Numbered from the stretch's first letter, positions 48,850 through 60,061 are shown. The stretch: DNA of 64,000 nucleotides from Homalodisca vitripennis (GCF_021130785.1 NC_060213.1:129780001-129844000); one strand, 5' to 3'. Notes: generated from the sequence alone by a model not told the origin. Numbers and translations: made by a program.

Positions 48850-49116
48850 CAAGGACGTAGCCAGAGAAGAATGGGGGGTTCAAGGGGTCTGGATCCCCCA
48901 AATTTCGCAATGTTTTCAATTCCTATTTTAGTAAACGATTATTATTATTTAAATAATTCAGTTTTACTGACATGTACTGCTGAAAGTTCGTTCTAAACAT
49001 AGAAATGGGTCAAGAAGTTTTTTAAAGAACAAAATGGGGCCTTACTGTCTATCCACTACAGGAAAATATCAGTTGTCTTGATCCCCCCCACTAATTTTTT
49101 TCTGGCTACTTTCTTG
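48850..49116 (+). mobile_element. Mini-hAT, copy B
   Basis: CAAGGACGTAGCCAG at the left, complement of CTGGCTACTTTCTTG at the right. The interior keeps the dimerisation-coding block (TACTGACATGTACTGCTGAA, AACAAAATGGGGCCTTAC). It is more diverged, with a frameshift, and has no clear target duplication. Confidence 0.65.
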
Positions 49117-49377
49117 GTTATAGAATAATTTAGATCGTCCATAAAACGTTTGATACATATAATTTACGAATTGTATAGCACCATAGGTTATGAGTCGGGG
49201 TAAAACATCGCGTAAATAAACAAATCACACACGTACATTGTTGTTTAAAATGTCCGATACAATCAGTGATTGCGTTAATAAAACCTAGGTGATAGTTGGG
49301 GAAAGGGGAGAATAGAGCAAATAAAGTTTGGGATGGGACATTATTGCTGCTGCAAGAAGAGCCCAATCACATTAAAC

Positions 49378-49441
49378 GGTTTCACGATTACATTACATGG
49401 TTTCACGATTACATTACATGGTTTCACGATTACATTACACG
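49378..49441. repeat. Three tandem copies of a 21-bp unit
   Basis: GGTTTCACGATTACATTACA(T) is repeated three times nearly perfectly. The GFTITLH repeat in one frame is a by-product. Confidence 0.9.
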
Positions 49442-49683
49442 AACGGAAACAATTACTTCTCATGAGACTGTCTCCAGGTCAGCGAACAAATCCTCGTATC
49501 ACGGCTCTAGCGAGGCAGGTCCAGTAATTGAACCGTGCAGAAGCAACTTGGCATTTCCATAGTCGGTGAAACATAATATCTATAAGAGATATGACCCAGT
49601 ACATGTAGCACAATAGTTTCATTGTTCTTTGACTTAAGGTTATTTAAATGTAAAACCTTTTATAATTGTTTGTGGACTTTGAC

Positions 49684-49918
49684 CAAGGGCGTAGCCAGTG
49701 AGGGGGTTGAATGGGCCCGTAACCCCCCAATGTTTTTTTTATTTTTTACTAAATTTAAATAATTCAGTATGACTGACATACGCTGCTGAAAGATCGTTCT
49801 CAACAAAGAAATAGTTCAAGAACTTTTTAAGGAACAAAATGGGGCCTTACTCTTTGTATACTACGGGAACATATCAGTTGTCTGGATCCCCCAATTTTTT
49901 TTCCTAGCTACGTTCTTG
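49684..49918 (+). mobile_element. Mini-hAT, copy C, with 8-bp TSD
   Basis: The ends are CAAGGGCGTAGCCAG and the complement of CTAGCTACGTTCTTG. The flanks ACTTTGAC (49676-49683) and TCTTTGAC (49919-49926) match 7 of 8. The 235-bp element keeps a block encoding TDIRC/AERSFSTKK-like sequence followed by FKELFKEQNG-type decay and no other transposase sequence. Confidence 0.78.
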
Positions 49919-49999
49919 TCTTTGACAAGTTTTTGAATATCAATCCAACTAATATTACATTGCGTGACTGGTGACCAGCCCAATTCAATATTAGAGCTG

Positions 50000-50230
50000 G
50001 TCTCCTGGTACTGGTGACCTGAAGAAGAGATTAGATTGCAGTTCTCGAAACGTAGTGTTAATGATTTTTTCACTGAACGATGGCAAATGTCCGGAAAATC
50101 CTTTTCCTTCACAATCCTTCCATTGTCAAACCAAACTTCAAACCAATTCAATACTTTTATCTCGGCCCACAGACGTAGCCAGGAAAGATTTGGAGGGGGT
50201 CAAGACGAAATCTGGGGGGCCTCCCCAGGA
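50000..50230. repeat. R2 partial copy followed by one mini-hAT end
   Basis: 50010-50120 carries ACCTGAAGAAGAGATTAGAT and CTCGAAACGTAGTG (R2). From about 50166 ACGTAGCCAGGAAAGATTTG is one end of the mini-hAT family without a recognisable interior. The open frames across this segment are incidental. Confidence 0.5.
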
Positions 50231-50654
50231 AACGTTAAAATTTTAAAAACTTTCAAATTATAAAAACTAAATAGTGAATTATGCACTGAGTTTTTACGTC
50301 TTTGAATAGGTTGTATTTAGGATTGATATTCATAATTTATTGTAGAGACTCTGATTTAGTAGGCAGTGCAGGATTAATAATTGAATTTGGTTAGACTTAT
50401 GTAGTAATGCAATTACATTACAAAAAAGATGATTTTATTGTCAGAAAAACACAGTAAATAGTATAAAAATGCACAATGAGAAATAATAATATGTAAAAGA
50501 GTTTTTACATAAAGATATATATATTTTTTTAGATATATAAAATATTTCTTTATTTTATGCTATGAATATGTTTATATCACTTAATGACATACAGATAAAA
50601 ATAAACTTCATACCATAAAAGCTTATTCAACGAGAATCTAAAACAATAACAACT
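50231..50654. other. AT-rich stretch before the satellite
   Basis: No gene recognised. Confidence 0.4.
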
Positions 50655-52570
50655 ATTAATTGCTTCCGGTTAGTTTACGATTGTTTGCTAGTATTGTTGT
50701 GTTTACTTGTGTAACTAGAACAATTAAAGGTAGTATCTTTGACTACGTTATTTACACAAGAGATATCTCGTCCAGTACTTTAAATTGCTGCCCGTTAGTT
50801 TACGATTGTTTAGTAGTATAGTTGAGTTTACATGTGTAACTAGTACAATGAAAAGTACTGTGTTGCATCTTTGACTCATTAGTTACGCAAGAGATAACTC
50901 ATCCAGTGCTATAAATTTCTGCCCGTTAGTGTACGATTGTTTAGTAGTATAGTTGAGTTTACATGTGTAACTAGTACAATGAAAGGTTGCATCTTTGACT
51001 CATTAGTTACGCAAGAGATAACTCATCCAGTGCTATAAATTTCTGCCCGTTAATTTACGATTATTTGGTAGTATAGTTGAGTTTACATGTGTAACTAGTC
51101 ACAATGAAAAGTACTGTGTTGCATCTCTGATTGCGTTAGTTACGCAAGAGATAACTCATCCAGTGCTATAAATTTCTGCCCGTTAATTTACGATTGTTTG
51201 GTAGTACAGTTGAGTTTACATGTGTAACTAGTCACAATGAAAGGTTGCATCTCTGATTGCGTTAGTTACGCAAGAGATAACTCATCCAGTGCTATAAATT
51301 TCTGCCCGTTAATTTACGATTGTTTGGTAGTACAGTTGAGTTTACATTTGTAACTAGTACAATTAAAGGTTGCATCTTTGACTCATTAGTTACGCAAGAG
51401 ATAACTCATCCAGTGCTATAAATTTCTGCCCGTTAGTTTACGATTGTTTAGTAGTATAGTTGAGTTTACATGTGTAACTAGTCACAATGAAAAGTACTGT
51501 GTTGCATCTCTGATTGCGTTAGTTACGCAAGAGATAACTCATCCAGTGCTATAAATTTCTGCCCGTTAATTTACGATTGTTTGGTAGTATAGTTGAGTTT
51601 ACATGTGTAACTAGTACAATTAAAGGTTGCATCTTTGACTCATTAGTTACGCAAGAGATAACTCATCCAGTGCTATAAATTTCTGCCCGTTAGTTTACGA
51701 TTGTTTAGTAGTATAGTTGAGTTTACATGTGTAACTAGTACAATGAAAGGTTGCATCTCTGATTGCGTTAGTTTCGCAAGAGATAACTCATCCAGTGCTA
51801 TAAATTTCTGCCCGTTAATTTACGATTATTTGGTAGTATAGTTGAGTTTACATGTGTAACTAGTCACAATGAAAAGTACTGTGTTGCATCTCTGATTGCG
51901 TTAGTTACGCAAGAGAGATAACTCATCCAGTGCTATAAATTTCTGCCCGTTAATTTACGATTATTTGGTAGTATAGTTGAGTTTACATGTGTAACTAGTC
52001 ACAATGAAAAGTACTGTGTTGCATCTCTGATTGCGTTAGTTTCGCAAGAGATAACTCATCCAGTGCTATAAATTTCTGCCCGTTAATTTACGATTGTTTG
52101 GTAGTATAGTTGAGTTTACATTTGTAACTAGTACAATTAAAGGTTGCATCTTTGACTCATTAGTTACGCAAGAGATAACTCATCCAGTGCTATAAATTTC
52201 TGCCCGTTAGTTTACGATTGTTTAGTAGTATAGTTGAGTTTACATGTGTAACTAGTACAATGAAAGGTTGCATCTCTGATTGCGTTAGTTTCGCAAGAGA
52301 TAACTCATCCAGTGCTATAAATTTCTGCCCGTTAATTTACGATTGTTTGGTAGTACAGTTGAGTTTACATTTGTAACTAGTACAATTAAAGGTTGCATCT
52401 TTGACTCATTAGTTACGCAAGAGATAACTCATCCAGTGCTATAAATTTCTGCCCGTTAGTTTACGATTGTTTAGTAGTATAGTTGAGTTTACATGTGTAA
52501 CTGGTACAATGAAAGGTTGCATCTTTGACTCATTAGTTACGCAAGAGATAACTCATCCAGTGCTTTAAAC
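50655..52570. repeat. Satellite-like tandem array, 124-135 bp unit, about 15 copies
   Basis: The phrase CTGCCCGTTA recurs at 50790, 50921, 51045, 51178, 51304, 51428, 51561, 51685, 51810, 51945, 52078, 52202, 52327 and 52451. Spacing is mostly 124-126 or 133-135 bp. The longer class carries an extra AAGTACTGTGTTG piece before GCATC. The two classes also differ at TTTGACTCATTAG versus CTCTGATTGCGTTAG. The first two units are diverged, as expected at an array edge; the last breaks off at TCCAGTGCTTTAAACTG. No coding content. The flanks are single-copy-like. Confidence 0.95.
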
Positions 52571-52980
52571 TGAGACAAGGAAGAAGAAAGTGCTTCAGAC
52601 TGCCCTATGTGGAGTAGGCTCATAAGTGTTTTTTTTTTTAATTTAAATTAATAATCTTTTCTGTGGATCTAGTAAACACTTTTTATACTTAAAAATGAAT
52701 GTAAAATTAGAACATGTGTTAAATTACAGAAAATGAGAAGCGACATTCAATCAATTACAAATTAACCCACAAAACATTTACCACAACATGTAAAACTATT
52801 ACTAACAATTTGAATGAAAGTATTGGGTGAATTGGTTTTCGATAAACTTCCATTTAGGCGTCATACTCTTAACGAATTATTCGCTGCAAATGGCTTCTTC
52901 GTCCGTTGTAAACAAACAGAGCTTAACAAAATCGGTGTAAACATAAAAGGGAATCACACAATTGCAATGTTTTATCCATT
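52571..52980. other. Unassigned sequence after the satellite
   Basis: No gene recognised; possible upstream region of the exon candidate that follows. Confidence 0.35.
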
Positions 52981-52983
52981 TAA

Positions 52984-53198
52984 ATGCAAATAGGTTTTAG
53001 AGACAAACATGTCAAGGTAGACAAAGAGAAACCGGCATGGCTCCCTAGCCCCCCACACCTCACCCCCCAGACACCCAACACCCCCCGGTCACCCACCACC
53101 CGCAACACAAGTATTCGTGTCCCGCACTTCCAACACTGTAGCTCTTCCAGAAGTGCTTTTTTGGAAGTGAAATGGACTACCCTCAACAACACCAGGTA
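52984..53198 (+). other. Possible host first exon with C-rich leader
   Basis: The sequence TTAAATGCAAATAGG holds an octamer-like ATGCAAAT at 52983-52990. A C-rich tract with many CCCCC runs follows (53047-53105), quite unlike the surrounding DNA. The segment ends AACACCAG^GTAGGT, a good splice donor with GT at 53196. Two start codons are possible. One at 52984 gives a Pro/Thr-rich frame. One at 53173 in good context (GTGAAATGG) gives only MDYPQQHQ before the donor. No protein family is recognised, and this may be chance. Confidence 0.25.
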
Positions 53199-53199
53199 G

Positions 53200-54168
53200 G
53201 TCCCACCTTCTTTCTTGGAATGTATCTCTCAACCTTTAGATTACAAAGTTACATTTCATCTTATAAGGCAAGTGTTCAAGTTTAATGACACCCCATAATT
53301 TTTATCAACTTTGTAATTCGATTCTTTTAAATTAAAATATTAACTTTATTTAAATCAACACAAACTGCCGTTAATATTATATTATCTACATAATAGTAAA
53401 ACTATTCCTTTAAAACAATGGATATTATTATTCAACTTTATAATTTAATAATATATGTACAAAATATTTATCTAAAAATATCATGATTATAATTTTATAA
53501 TAAATAAAATTTTAATTATATTAAATTATTATTCTACATAAATTATATTAATATTATATTCAATTACTATAATGGCAGTTATTTTACTATATTTAAAAAA
53601 TGTGAACATATGTGAAATTAGTCAAATATGTCACATGTATATTATGTGTGAATCTACTACCAAAATTGATTATACGCTGTTTAGTGCATTATTATTGATA
53701 GTAAAATAATTCAAGAGATGGCGATAGAGTTGGTGGAATATCTAACTGAAATATTAAAATAGAACATTATTTTTTACTTAAATAATAATAAACAATGATT
53801 GACTTCGTATAATGTTTTTTGAGCTTATTGTTTCATAAGATTGCTCACAATAATGAATAATGTTAAATTGAAATGATTTTAATATTTTACATTTACAGGT
53901 AACAATACTGGTACTAATTGTTTAAACATTAGTTGCATTAAATGACATTGGTAACTTTGAGACATGTCTCTTAACTAATCTTATACATTTTCATCAAGTT
54001 AGTTTTCAATGTTTATTTTAAAATACAAGTGCCATTAAGGCTATTAATAATAATAAAGAACACCGATAAAAATTATAATTTGCAAATAAAATACATACTA
54101 ACCTGTATGTTTGTTCATGTAAGACTAATATGAAATAAAATAAATTGATTTAGTCGTTCTTTGAGTTT

Positions 54169-54170
<2 letters not shown>
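53200..54170. other. Very AT-rich stretch without recognised gene
   Basis: Long runs of A/T words. 54085-54130 holds one extra copy of the palindrome arm motif (AACCTGTATGTTTGTTCATG). No exon is supported. Confidence 0.45.
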
Positions 54171-54206
<36 letters not shown>

Positions 54207-54217
<11 letters not shown>

Positions 54218-54310
54218 CTGTCACACACAGGCCTGACTCCTGGAATCTGGAGTCATGTTCGTCAGAAGAGATAAAGAAATTGTGTGGGCAGATAATGAAC
54301 GGATTTCCCA
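54207..54310 (+). repeat. Dispersed repeat R4, copy 2
   Basis: GCTGTCACACACAGGCCTGA, CTGGAATCTGGAGTCATGTT, GTCAGAAGAGATAAAGAAAT; nearly identical to 57330-57405. Confidence 0.65.
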
Positions 54311-54311
54311 G

Positions 54312-54367
<56 letters not shown>

Positions 54368-54451
54368 ATATATTATATTATATATATATAATTATATATA
54401 TATAATTTTCATATAAAATACATATTAACCAGTATGTTTGTTTACTTGAGA

Positions 54452-54494
<43 letters not shown>

Positions 54495-54699
54495 ATATAT
54501 TAATATATATATATATATAAAATATATAATATTTATATTATATTATAATATATATATAATAATATAATATTTATATTATATTATAATATATATATATATA
54601 TATATATTAGTCTCAAGTAAACAAACATACTGGTTAATATTTATTTTATATGAAAATTATATATATAACTGGGAAATCCGTTCATTATCTACCCACACA
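54281..54699. repeat. Long inverted repeat (palindrome) rich in TA
   Basis: The outer arm GTGTGGGCAGATAATGAACG with GATTTCCCAGTTATA (54282-54316) is repeated inverted at 54664-54698. The inner arm AACCAGTATGTTTGTTTACT with TGAGACTAATAT is repeated inverted near 54602-54640. The centre near 54490 is almost pure TA. The arms are about 200 bp each with minor gaps, so the sequence could fold as a cruciform or RNA hairpin. Confidence 0.85.
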
Positions 54700-55014
54700 T
54701 GTTTGTGTTATTCAGGCAGGTTCGTACTTATAGAAGTTAAAAGTACTAAATTATAAGTACACAACTGTATATGCATGCCCATCCTTATTAATTTATATCA
54801 TGTTCTGAACAGTTTAAATATATCAGATAATATTGGAAATCTGATATGGTGGAAAGAGACCGTCTCTAAGTTTAATTTACTTCTCCCCAGTGAGATCCCA
54901 GACTATGAGTAGATTTATTGCTGTAGCATAACTTAACATTAAGTTAATTAAGCTTCTAGCCAAAAAGTACTAAGATGCAATATGCAATTTATGTAAGAAA
55001 CAATATGATATAGG

Positions 55015-55220
55015 AATTTTTCCGGACATTTGCCATTATTCAGTGAAACAAGAAATCAGTAACACTACGTTTCGAGATCTGCAATCTGATCTCTTCTTCA
55101 GGTAAATAACTAACTTAATACATAATTACAAACTAGGTTAAAATAAACAAATCATACCAAAGCGTTGTGGCACGCCTAAGTCAGGAATCACAACCGCCAT
55201 GTTGTTTGTCAACTTCACCA
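55015..55220 (-). repeat. Dispersed repeat R2, partial copy, inverted
   Basis: ACTACGTTTCGAGATCTGCA, CTGATCTCTTCTTCAGGTA and a core with TCAGGAATCACAACC; the same family as 23440-23775. Confidence 0.65.
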
Positions 55221-55244
55221 ACTCTAAAAACATGCACTTAATAA

Positions 55245-57009
55245 AAAAATTATGGTTGCCTGTAAAGTCGGTTTTACGGGCGAAGATTTTACGTGACAAC
55301 GTCTTTTTCTCGGTAGAATATTTATTGATATGAATATTATTAAATTGCACAATAGGAACAAGGAATTGAATGAAAATAAGAATTGCACAAATTTTAACTA
55401 TAGAAATATATTTTGTTTACTAAAACATTGTACATGTAAACTTAAACTTAACTAATTCCTATTTGAGTGATTTTGTTGAGGATAGGACGATGATAGGAGA
55501 AATATGAAATGAAAGGAAGTGTTTCTGCTGTAATGTGTCTTGCGAAAGTCAAGTCGATGGTTGTTCCTTTTAACGTAGTTGACTTAGAAACGTTTGATAC
55601 GCAATCAAGATTATACGTATATTTCATGAAATTAAGAAACGAGTTGTCAGACTTTTCGTTTTTGTTAAAATCACCACACAGAAGAATCGGTATACTAGAA
55701 TCAACTTGCACGAACGGTGGCACGTACTGGCTGTTGTGAACGTACGGACTGAGTCCTTGCCATAGTAACATTCCAATGTCCTGCATACTAGCTCCTGGAT
55801 GAATATATACAGCACCGAGTATAAACTTGAAGCTAGTATTAGCGGTGAAGCAAGTAACTTCAGTCATGCACATGTCACCCTTGGTTTTAATGACACGAGT
55901 TGCGTCTGTAAACGCAATTTGGACCACTTCCGCCGTAGATGTCGATGATAATTTACGATAGATCGCCACTCCACCAGCCGCGTTGGTATCTGAGTTAGTT
56001 TGATTATTTTCCCTGGATACGCACTCATAATCCTTGATTGGAGTTGGTTCACAAGTGTCGCGCATCCACGTTTCAGTTTTTCTTAATATTTGTAATTTTA
56101 AAGAATCAATTTGAAAATCAAAACATTTATTCAGATCTAAGGTTCAAATTTTTGCTAAATAAATTTGAAATTAATTAAAATTTGTTATTGTAAATGGTAA
56201 AGTTGAATAAAAACATTTACTAAAATTGGAATTTGAAATTCTTGCTAAACACAGTTAAATTCTAACTCCGCGCGTGGTGATTGGTCGGTTTAGTTCGTTT
56301 GTTTGGTCGCACTGTTATGACAGGTTAGAGGTTATAATTTGTTATTTTAATGTTTGACTAGCAATACGCGCTGTTTCTTCTCAATCGACTGAATTACGAT
56401 TGATTGCAGAGTGATTTAAACTAATAATTTACTTAACACTATCGACATTTGTCAATAGTATGACATAACCTATAAACTCAGTTTCTCAACTTTTGTGTCA
56501 ATCTAACAATTAATCAATCAATCATAGTTTACGATAATGAAATATCAGTGTACAATTATTTACCTTTATTTGTGTCAATCTAACAATTAATCAATCAATC
56601 ATAGTTTACGATAATGAAATATCAGTGTACAATTATTTACCTTTATTGTTGTAGTTGTTGTAAATGACGAATCTAAGCACTCCACATTTTCACGAATAAA
56701 CATAGTTATCTGCTTTATCCCGTGCGGCGGACCCACAGTTATCTGCTTTATCCCGTGCGGCGGACCCACAGTTATCTGCTTTATCCCGTGCGGCGGACCC
56801 ACTATACGGGCATCGTAACGTTACCGGGCGTTACACATTTTCACGAATAAATATAGTTATCTGCTTTATCCCGTGCGGCGGACCCACAGTTATCTGCTTT
56901 ATCCCGTGCGGCGGACCCACTGTACGGGCATCGTAACGTTACCGGGCGTTACACTTTTTCATGAGTCACTCCGAGCCGCAACCTAATTTAAGACGTTGTC
57001 ACGTCAAAA
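55245..57009 (-). mobile_element. Helentron-like element, long copy with endonuclease segment
   Basis: It is collinear with 6335-7158 at both ends, including the subterminal inverted repeat ACGTGACAACGTCTT (55291-55305) and its complement (56990-57004). It differs by an extra block of about 726 bp (55436-56161) holding an endonuclease-like frame. A 77-80 bp tandem duplication (56487-56565 and 56568-56645) is also present, as are five 33-bp units in two blocks (56704-56802 and 56855-56920) with a GTAACGTTACCGGGCGTTAC spacer. An endonuclease at the C-terminus of Rep-helicase is a Helentron feature. Here Rep and helicase are absent. Confidence 0.75.
55448..56143 (-). CDS. Endonuclease (EEP-type) fragment of a Helentron-like element
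   Basis: The minus frame is open from about 56143 to a stop at 55448. The longest ATG-initiated part, 205 residues, starts at 56065, but the frame upstream is also coding: LKLQILRKTETW contains the catalytic Glu (ETW). Then come GGVAIYRKLS, ILGAVYIHPGASMQDI, ILLCGDFNKNEKSDN (GDFN), STTLKGTTIDLTF, and YFSYHRPILNK in place of the usual SDH. So the real fragment begins before the ATG and is N-terminally truncated at the element's internal breakpoint. The SYH variant agrees with my memory of this endonuclease subgroup but removes the usual Asp. Alternative: a CR1-type LINE endonuclease captured by the element. Confidence 0.75.
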   Translation of the reverse strand, partial: TLDLNKCFDFQIDSLKLQILRKTETWMRDTCEPTPIKDYECVSRENNQTNSDTNAAGGVAIYRKLSSTSTAEVVQIAFTDATRVIKTKGDMCMTEVTCFTANTSFKFILGAVYIHPGASMQDIGMLLWQGLSPYVHNSQYVPPFVQVDSSIPILLCGDFNKNEKSDNSFLNFMKYTYNLDCVSNVSKSTTLKGTTIDLTFARHITAETLPFISYFSYHRPILNKITQIGIS

Positions 57010-57054
57010 CTATACACAACACTAATCATTAAAACTGAACTACAGAATACAGGT

Positions 57055-57280
57055 CTCAATACGTCTGCATTTGTAAACGATTGCAAATGTCCGGAAAAAT
57101 CCTGTTCCTTCACAATCCTTCCATTGTCAAAAATAACCTTCAAACAAAGAATATGATATAATTCCTTTATCCTTCCTGACATAAAGGATGAAGCATATCT
57201 AGCGATGTGATAAACACTGCTGGAGCTCAGTGACAAACAATTGGGTGTTCTACACTTAATGGAAAGGGTTAATTCAATGT
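57055..57280. repeat. R2-related fragment
   Basis: GCAAATGTCCGGAAAAATCC and TTCCTTCACAATCCTTCCAT are shared with 50085-50125. The open frame here is incidental. Confidence 0.45.
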
Positions 57281-57640
57281 GAATGCCGAGTTTAACTTCA
57301 GCTCATCTGCATTTTAGTGCATCGTCTTGAATTTGACGCTGTCACACACAGACCTGACTCCTGGAATCTGGAGTCATGTTCGTCAGAAGAGATAAAGAAA
57401 TTGTGCACCTGATGTGCACAATGAGAGTACCTCCTCACCTGGATTACACTTATGCAGTCTATGTGTTCTCTGATGTCGAAACCATGTAAATAGTTCATCT
57501 TGAGCTTCTTCTGGCGACCTTTTTGGAATCTCTTCGGAGACCACGACTCCAAATTCCAGGAGTCAATTCTGCATAAGCGTCAGATCCAATGCGCTGTACA
57601 AGAGAAAGGTGAACTGGAGCTAAACTCAACAATCACAATG
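57280..57640. repeat. Dispersed repeat R4, copy 3, and inverted partner
   Basis: 57285-57405 matches the other R4 copies. At 57540-57570 GACTCCAAATTCCAGGAGTC repeats the palindromic core. The open frames on both strands are by-products of this near-palindromic DNA. Confidence 0.55.
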
Positions 57641-58790
57641 GGGTGTACTACAGTATTTGTAGAATTCGAACCATACATTTGAAAGTGTAAAAGAGAAATC
57701 TAATATTATTGATAGGAATTATTGGGTTTCTTGGGTTCCTTATCGTATATTTGTGTTACATTGTATGACATTACTAATGTTTTGATAAACTTATTTCTAG
57801 TAATAAAAAGATATGGCAAGATTTTGTTACTGTGGAAACCTCCAGGATTGTTCTTTCTGTCGATTTCCCAAAAAGAAACAAGAATTCTATGACTTACTTT
57901 CTATACATATCAACTCAAAATATTTCCGCAGTAGTTGTACGTGAAAAGTACTCACTGCTCTGTTATTATCGTACACTGCCGCTGAGTACGAGTATAATCG
58001 TATAATCTGCTCGTATAATCTTCCTACTGACGATGTATGGTACCCGTTCTAGGAGTAGCAGACTTCTCATTTTATACTTACAAGAGATTTAATCTATCCT
58101 AAGACATAAATAATAGATACAAAATTAACGATAAACAATTTAAGTTAATTAGATCACGTGACTCGGCTGGGAAACTCTTCTCTTTCCCACCTCTACACCT
58201 CTCGCTCTCTAATAGTCTTGTTGTTTTCCGCAAAACAAACAAGTACCACACAACTTTCTCAACAATATGATTGAATACAGAAAACTTTAGTCATTGCTTA
58301 TAATCTTATTGATCTTTATATATTTATAATTTTGATTTAAAACATTTTAAAAGTTTTTACTTCAACAACAAAAAAAGTGATATCTTTTCTAGATGATTAG
58401 AAAATGGACATTTTATATAGATAATTTAATATTGGCCTAATAGGAACTTCTGACCATCACGCTTGACTTAACAGTTACAGATACACAAAGTCACTGAAAC
58501 TTGTGATACTTGTACCTTTTTATATGTAACCTATTGTTACTTTGTAACCGATTTAAATGTGGTTACTGAGGACGTACTCTCAAGGTCTCTACGAACACAA
58601 TGCTCCATGTACCTTAAAAGTGACCTTAATTTAATGGTATTCTGGAACACCAAAGTTACATTTGTTATTCTAGAGTTATTATTTAATGTTGCTCTTAATT
58701 AACTCGTTTTTACGCAAAAATCATTTATTAGTTTTTTTTTTTTTAACAATAAAATAGTCTGCTTTAAACTATTTTTAAAATACATTAAAT
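57641..58790. other. Unassigned sequence
   Basis: No gene recognised. A few GTAAC/GTTAC words near 58525-58570 hint at the repeat seen at 34040. Confidence 0.4.
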
Positions 58791-59475
58791 AAGAAAGAAA
58801 CTTTATTTCTCACAAATAAAAATGACAGATACAATTTTTATAATATTGTACAGACTGACCAAAAAACATTACATGTACTTACACATAAACAATACATAAA
58901 TATGCAACTACAACTACTATTACACTATACATCACTATAAGAAATAAAGGAAAAAAACTCCAAGACAAAGCCTGTTTGGAGTGATAAATATCATAAAATT
59001 AACAGAAAACTAGCAGCATTACAAACAATACAGTAATATTTTTAGCAAAACTTATTTATTTTAAGTCTAAGTGAAGTTCGTGAAAACTCTAATAAATTAA
59101 TACAGTACAAAAAATCTTAACTATACATAAAATAATCAACCAAGCCTACATGTAAAATATTAAACAAATAAATATGGAGAACATTATGTTCTTATAAGAG
59201 ACACTATTTAGATGATGCATTAATGTAATTATTAGAAACAGATTACAAGGACAGGAAACAATCTCATTTTAAATATTAATTTTAAAAAGTACTTCTTCAA
59301 TATCCTTCATAGACAATAGCCACTTTTTAAGCTGTTTGAGAAAAATATTAATTGAACATTGACTATTTATATGCTGCGGTAACAGATTAAAAACTTTTGG
59401 TGCTACAAAAATAAACGTTTTTGTGAAGAAAGTATTTGAAGGTTTTGGTACTAATAAGTCTTCAGCATTATTTTG
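58791..59475 (-). pseudogene. LINE 3' end, inverted copy of 40935-41705
   Basis: The minus strand reads AEDLLV, KTFIFVAPKVFNLLPQ and LKQLKKWLLSM, then the same 3'UTR ending GAGAAATAAAGTTTC at 58800. It carries an extra short segment (GAGATTGTTTCCTGTCCTTG) missing from the other copy. It is 5' truncated near 59475. Confidence 0.65.
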
Positions 59476-60060
59476 TTATATAGTTCATATTATAATTGTA
59501 AGTACAATAAGTTTCTCATAATATTGTGACTGATGAGTACTTTGCAACTAATGAATACTTCGGAACCGATATTTGTAACCGTTACTTGAATTACCTGTAT
59601 TGGCTGTAACCATTACTGCGGAGTATTCATTTAGCACGTCTCAATTCTAGAGCTGCGAGAGTTTTGAGCGGATGGTTATTCCGTTAACCATACCCATCCT
59701 ATGAAATGTCGGTGACACTAATTTAAAGATAACATATTTCATGTACAAGCACTCTTATTAGCATTTATTTATGAGATGTAATTTGTCTCTTTTCCTACTT
59801 TATCCTTTCCTATAAACGTTGCAAACAACGAGAAAACTTCATTTAGAACGATTAATACGCTTTTTATTGAAGAAAAAGTATTAAAATATTTAAAACATTT
59901 TTAAATTCTACAAGAACGTAATTTTAAATGTATAGCAATTTTCAATACAAAGAAATTTTAATTTATATTCCTAGACTCTAGGTAATTACCGATTAAGGAG
60001 TGATATGAAAAGAAAATAATATTATTACTTAACATTATTATTATTGTAAGCAATAGTGCA
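59476..60060. other. Unassigned sequence
   Basis: No gene recognised; GTAACCGTTACTTG words at 59575 may belong to the GTTAC-rich repeat family. Confidence 0.35.
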
Positions 60061-60061
60061 T

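Noticed and set aside
49296..49562. Proteins with FHDYITW or GFTITLH repeats
   Set aside because: They are frames over a three-copy 21-bp tandem repeat.
50655..52570. CRISPR array
   Set aside because: The units are contiguous tandem repeats of 124-135 bp without unique spacers, in eukaryotic DNA.
56599..56802. Protein with GPPHGIKQITV repeats
   Set aside because: It is the translation of the 33-bp tandem unit of the Helentron-like element.
57298..57682. Overlapping 84- and 60-residue frames on opposite strands
   Set aside because: They arise from the near-palindromic repeat R4; no family signature was seen.
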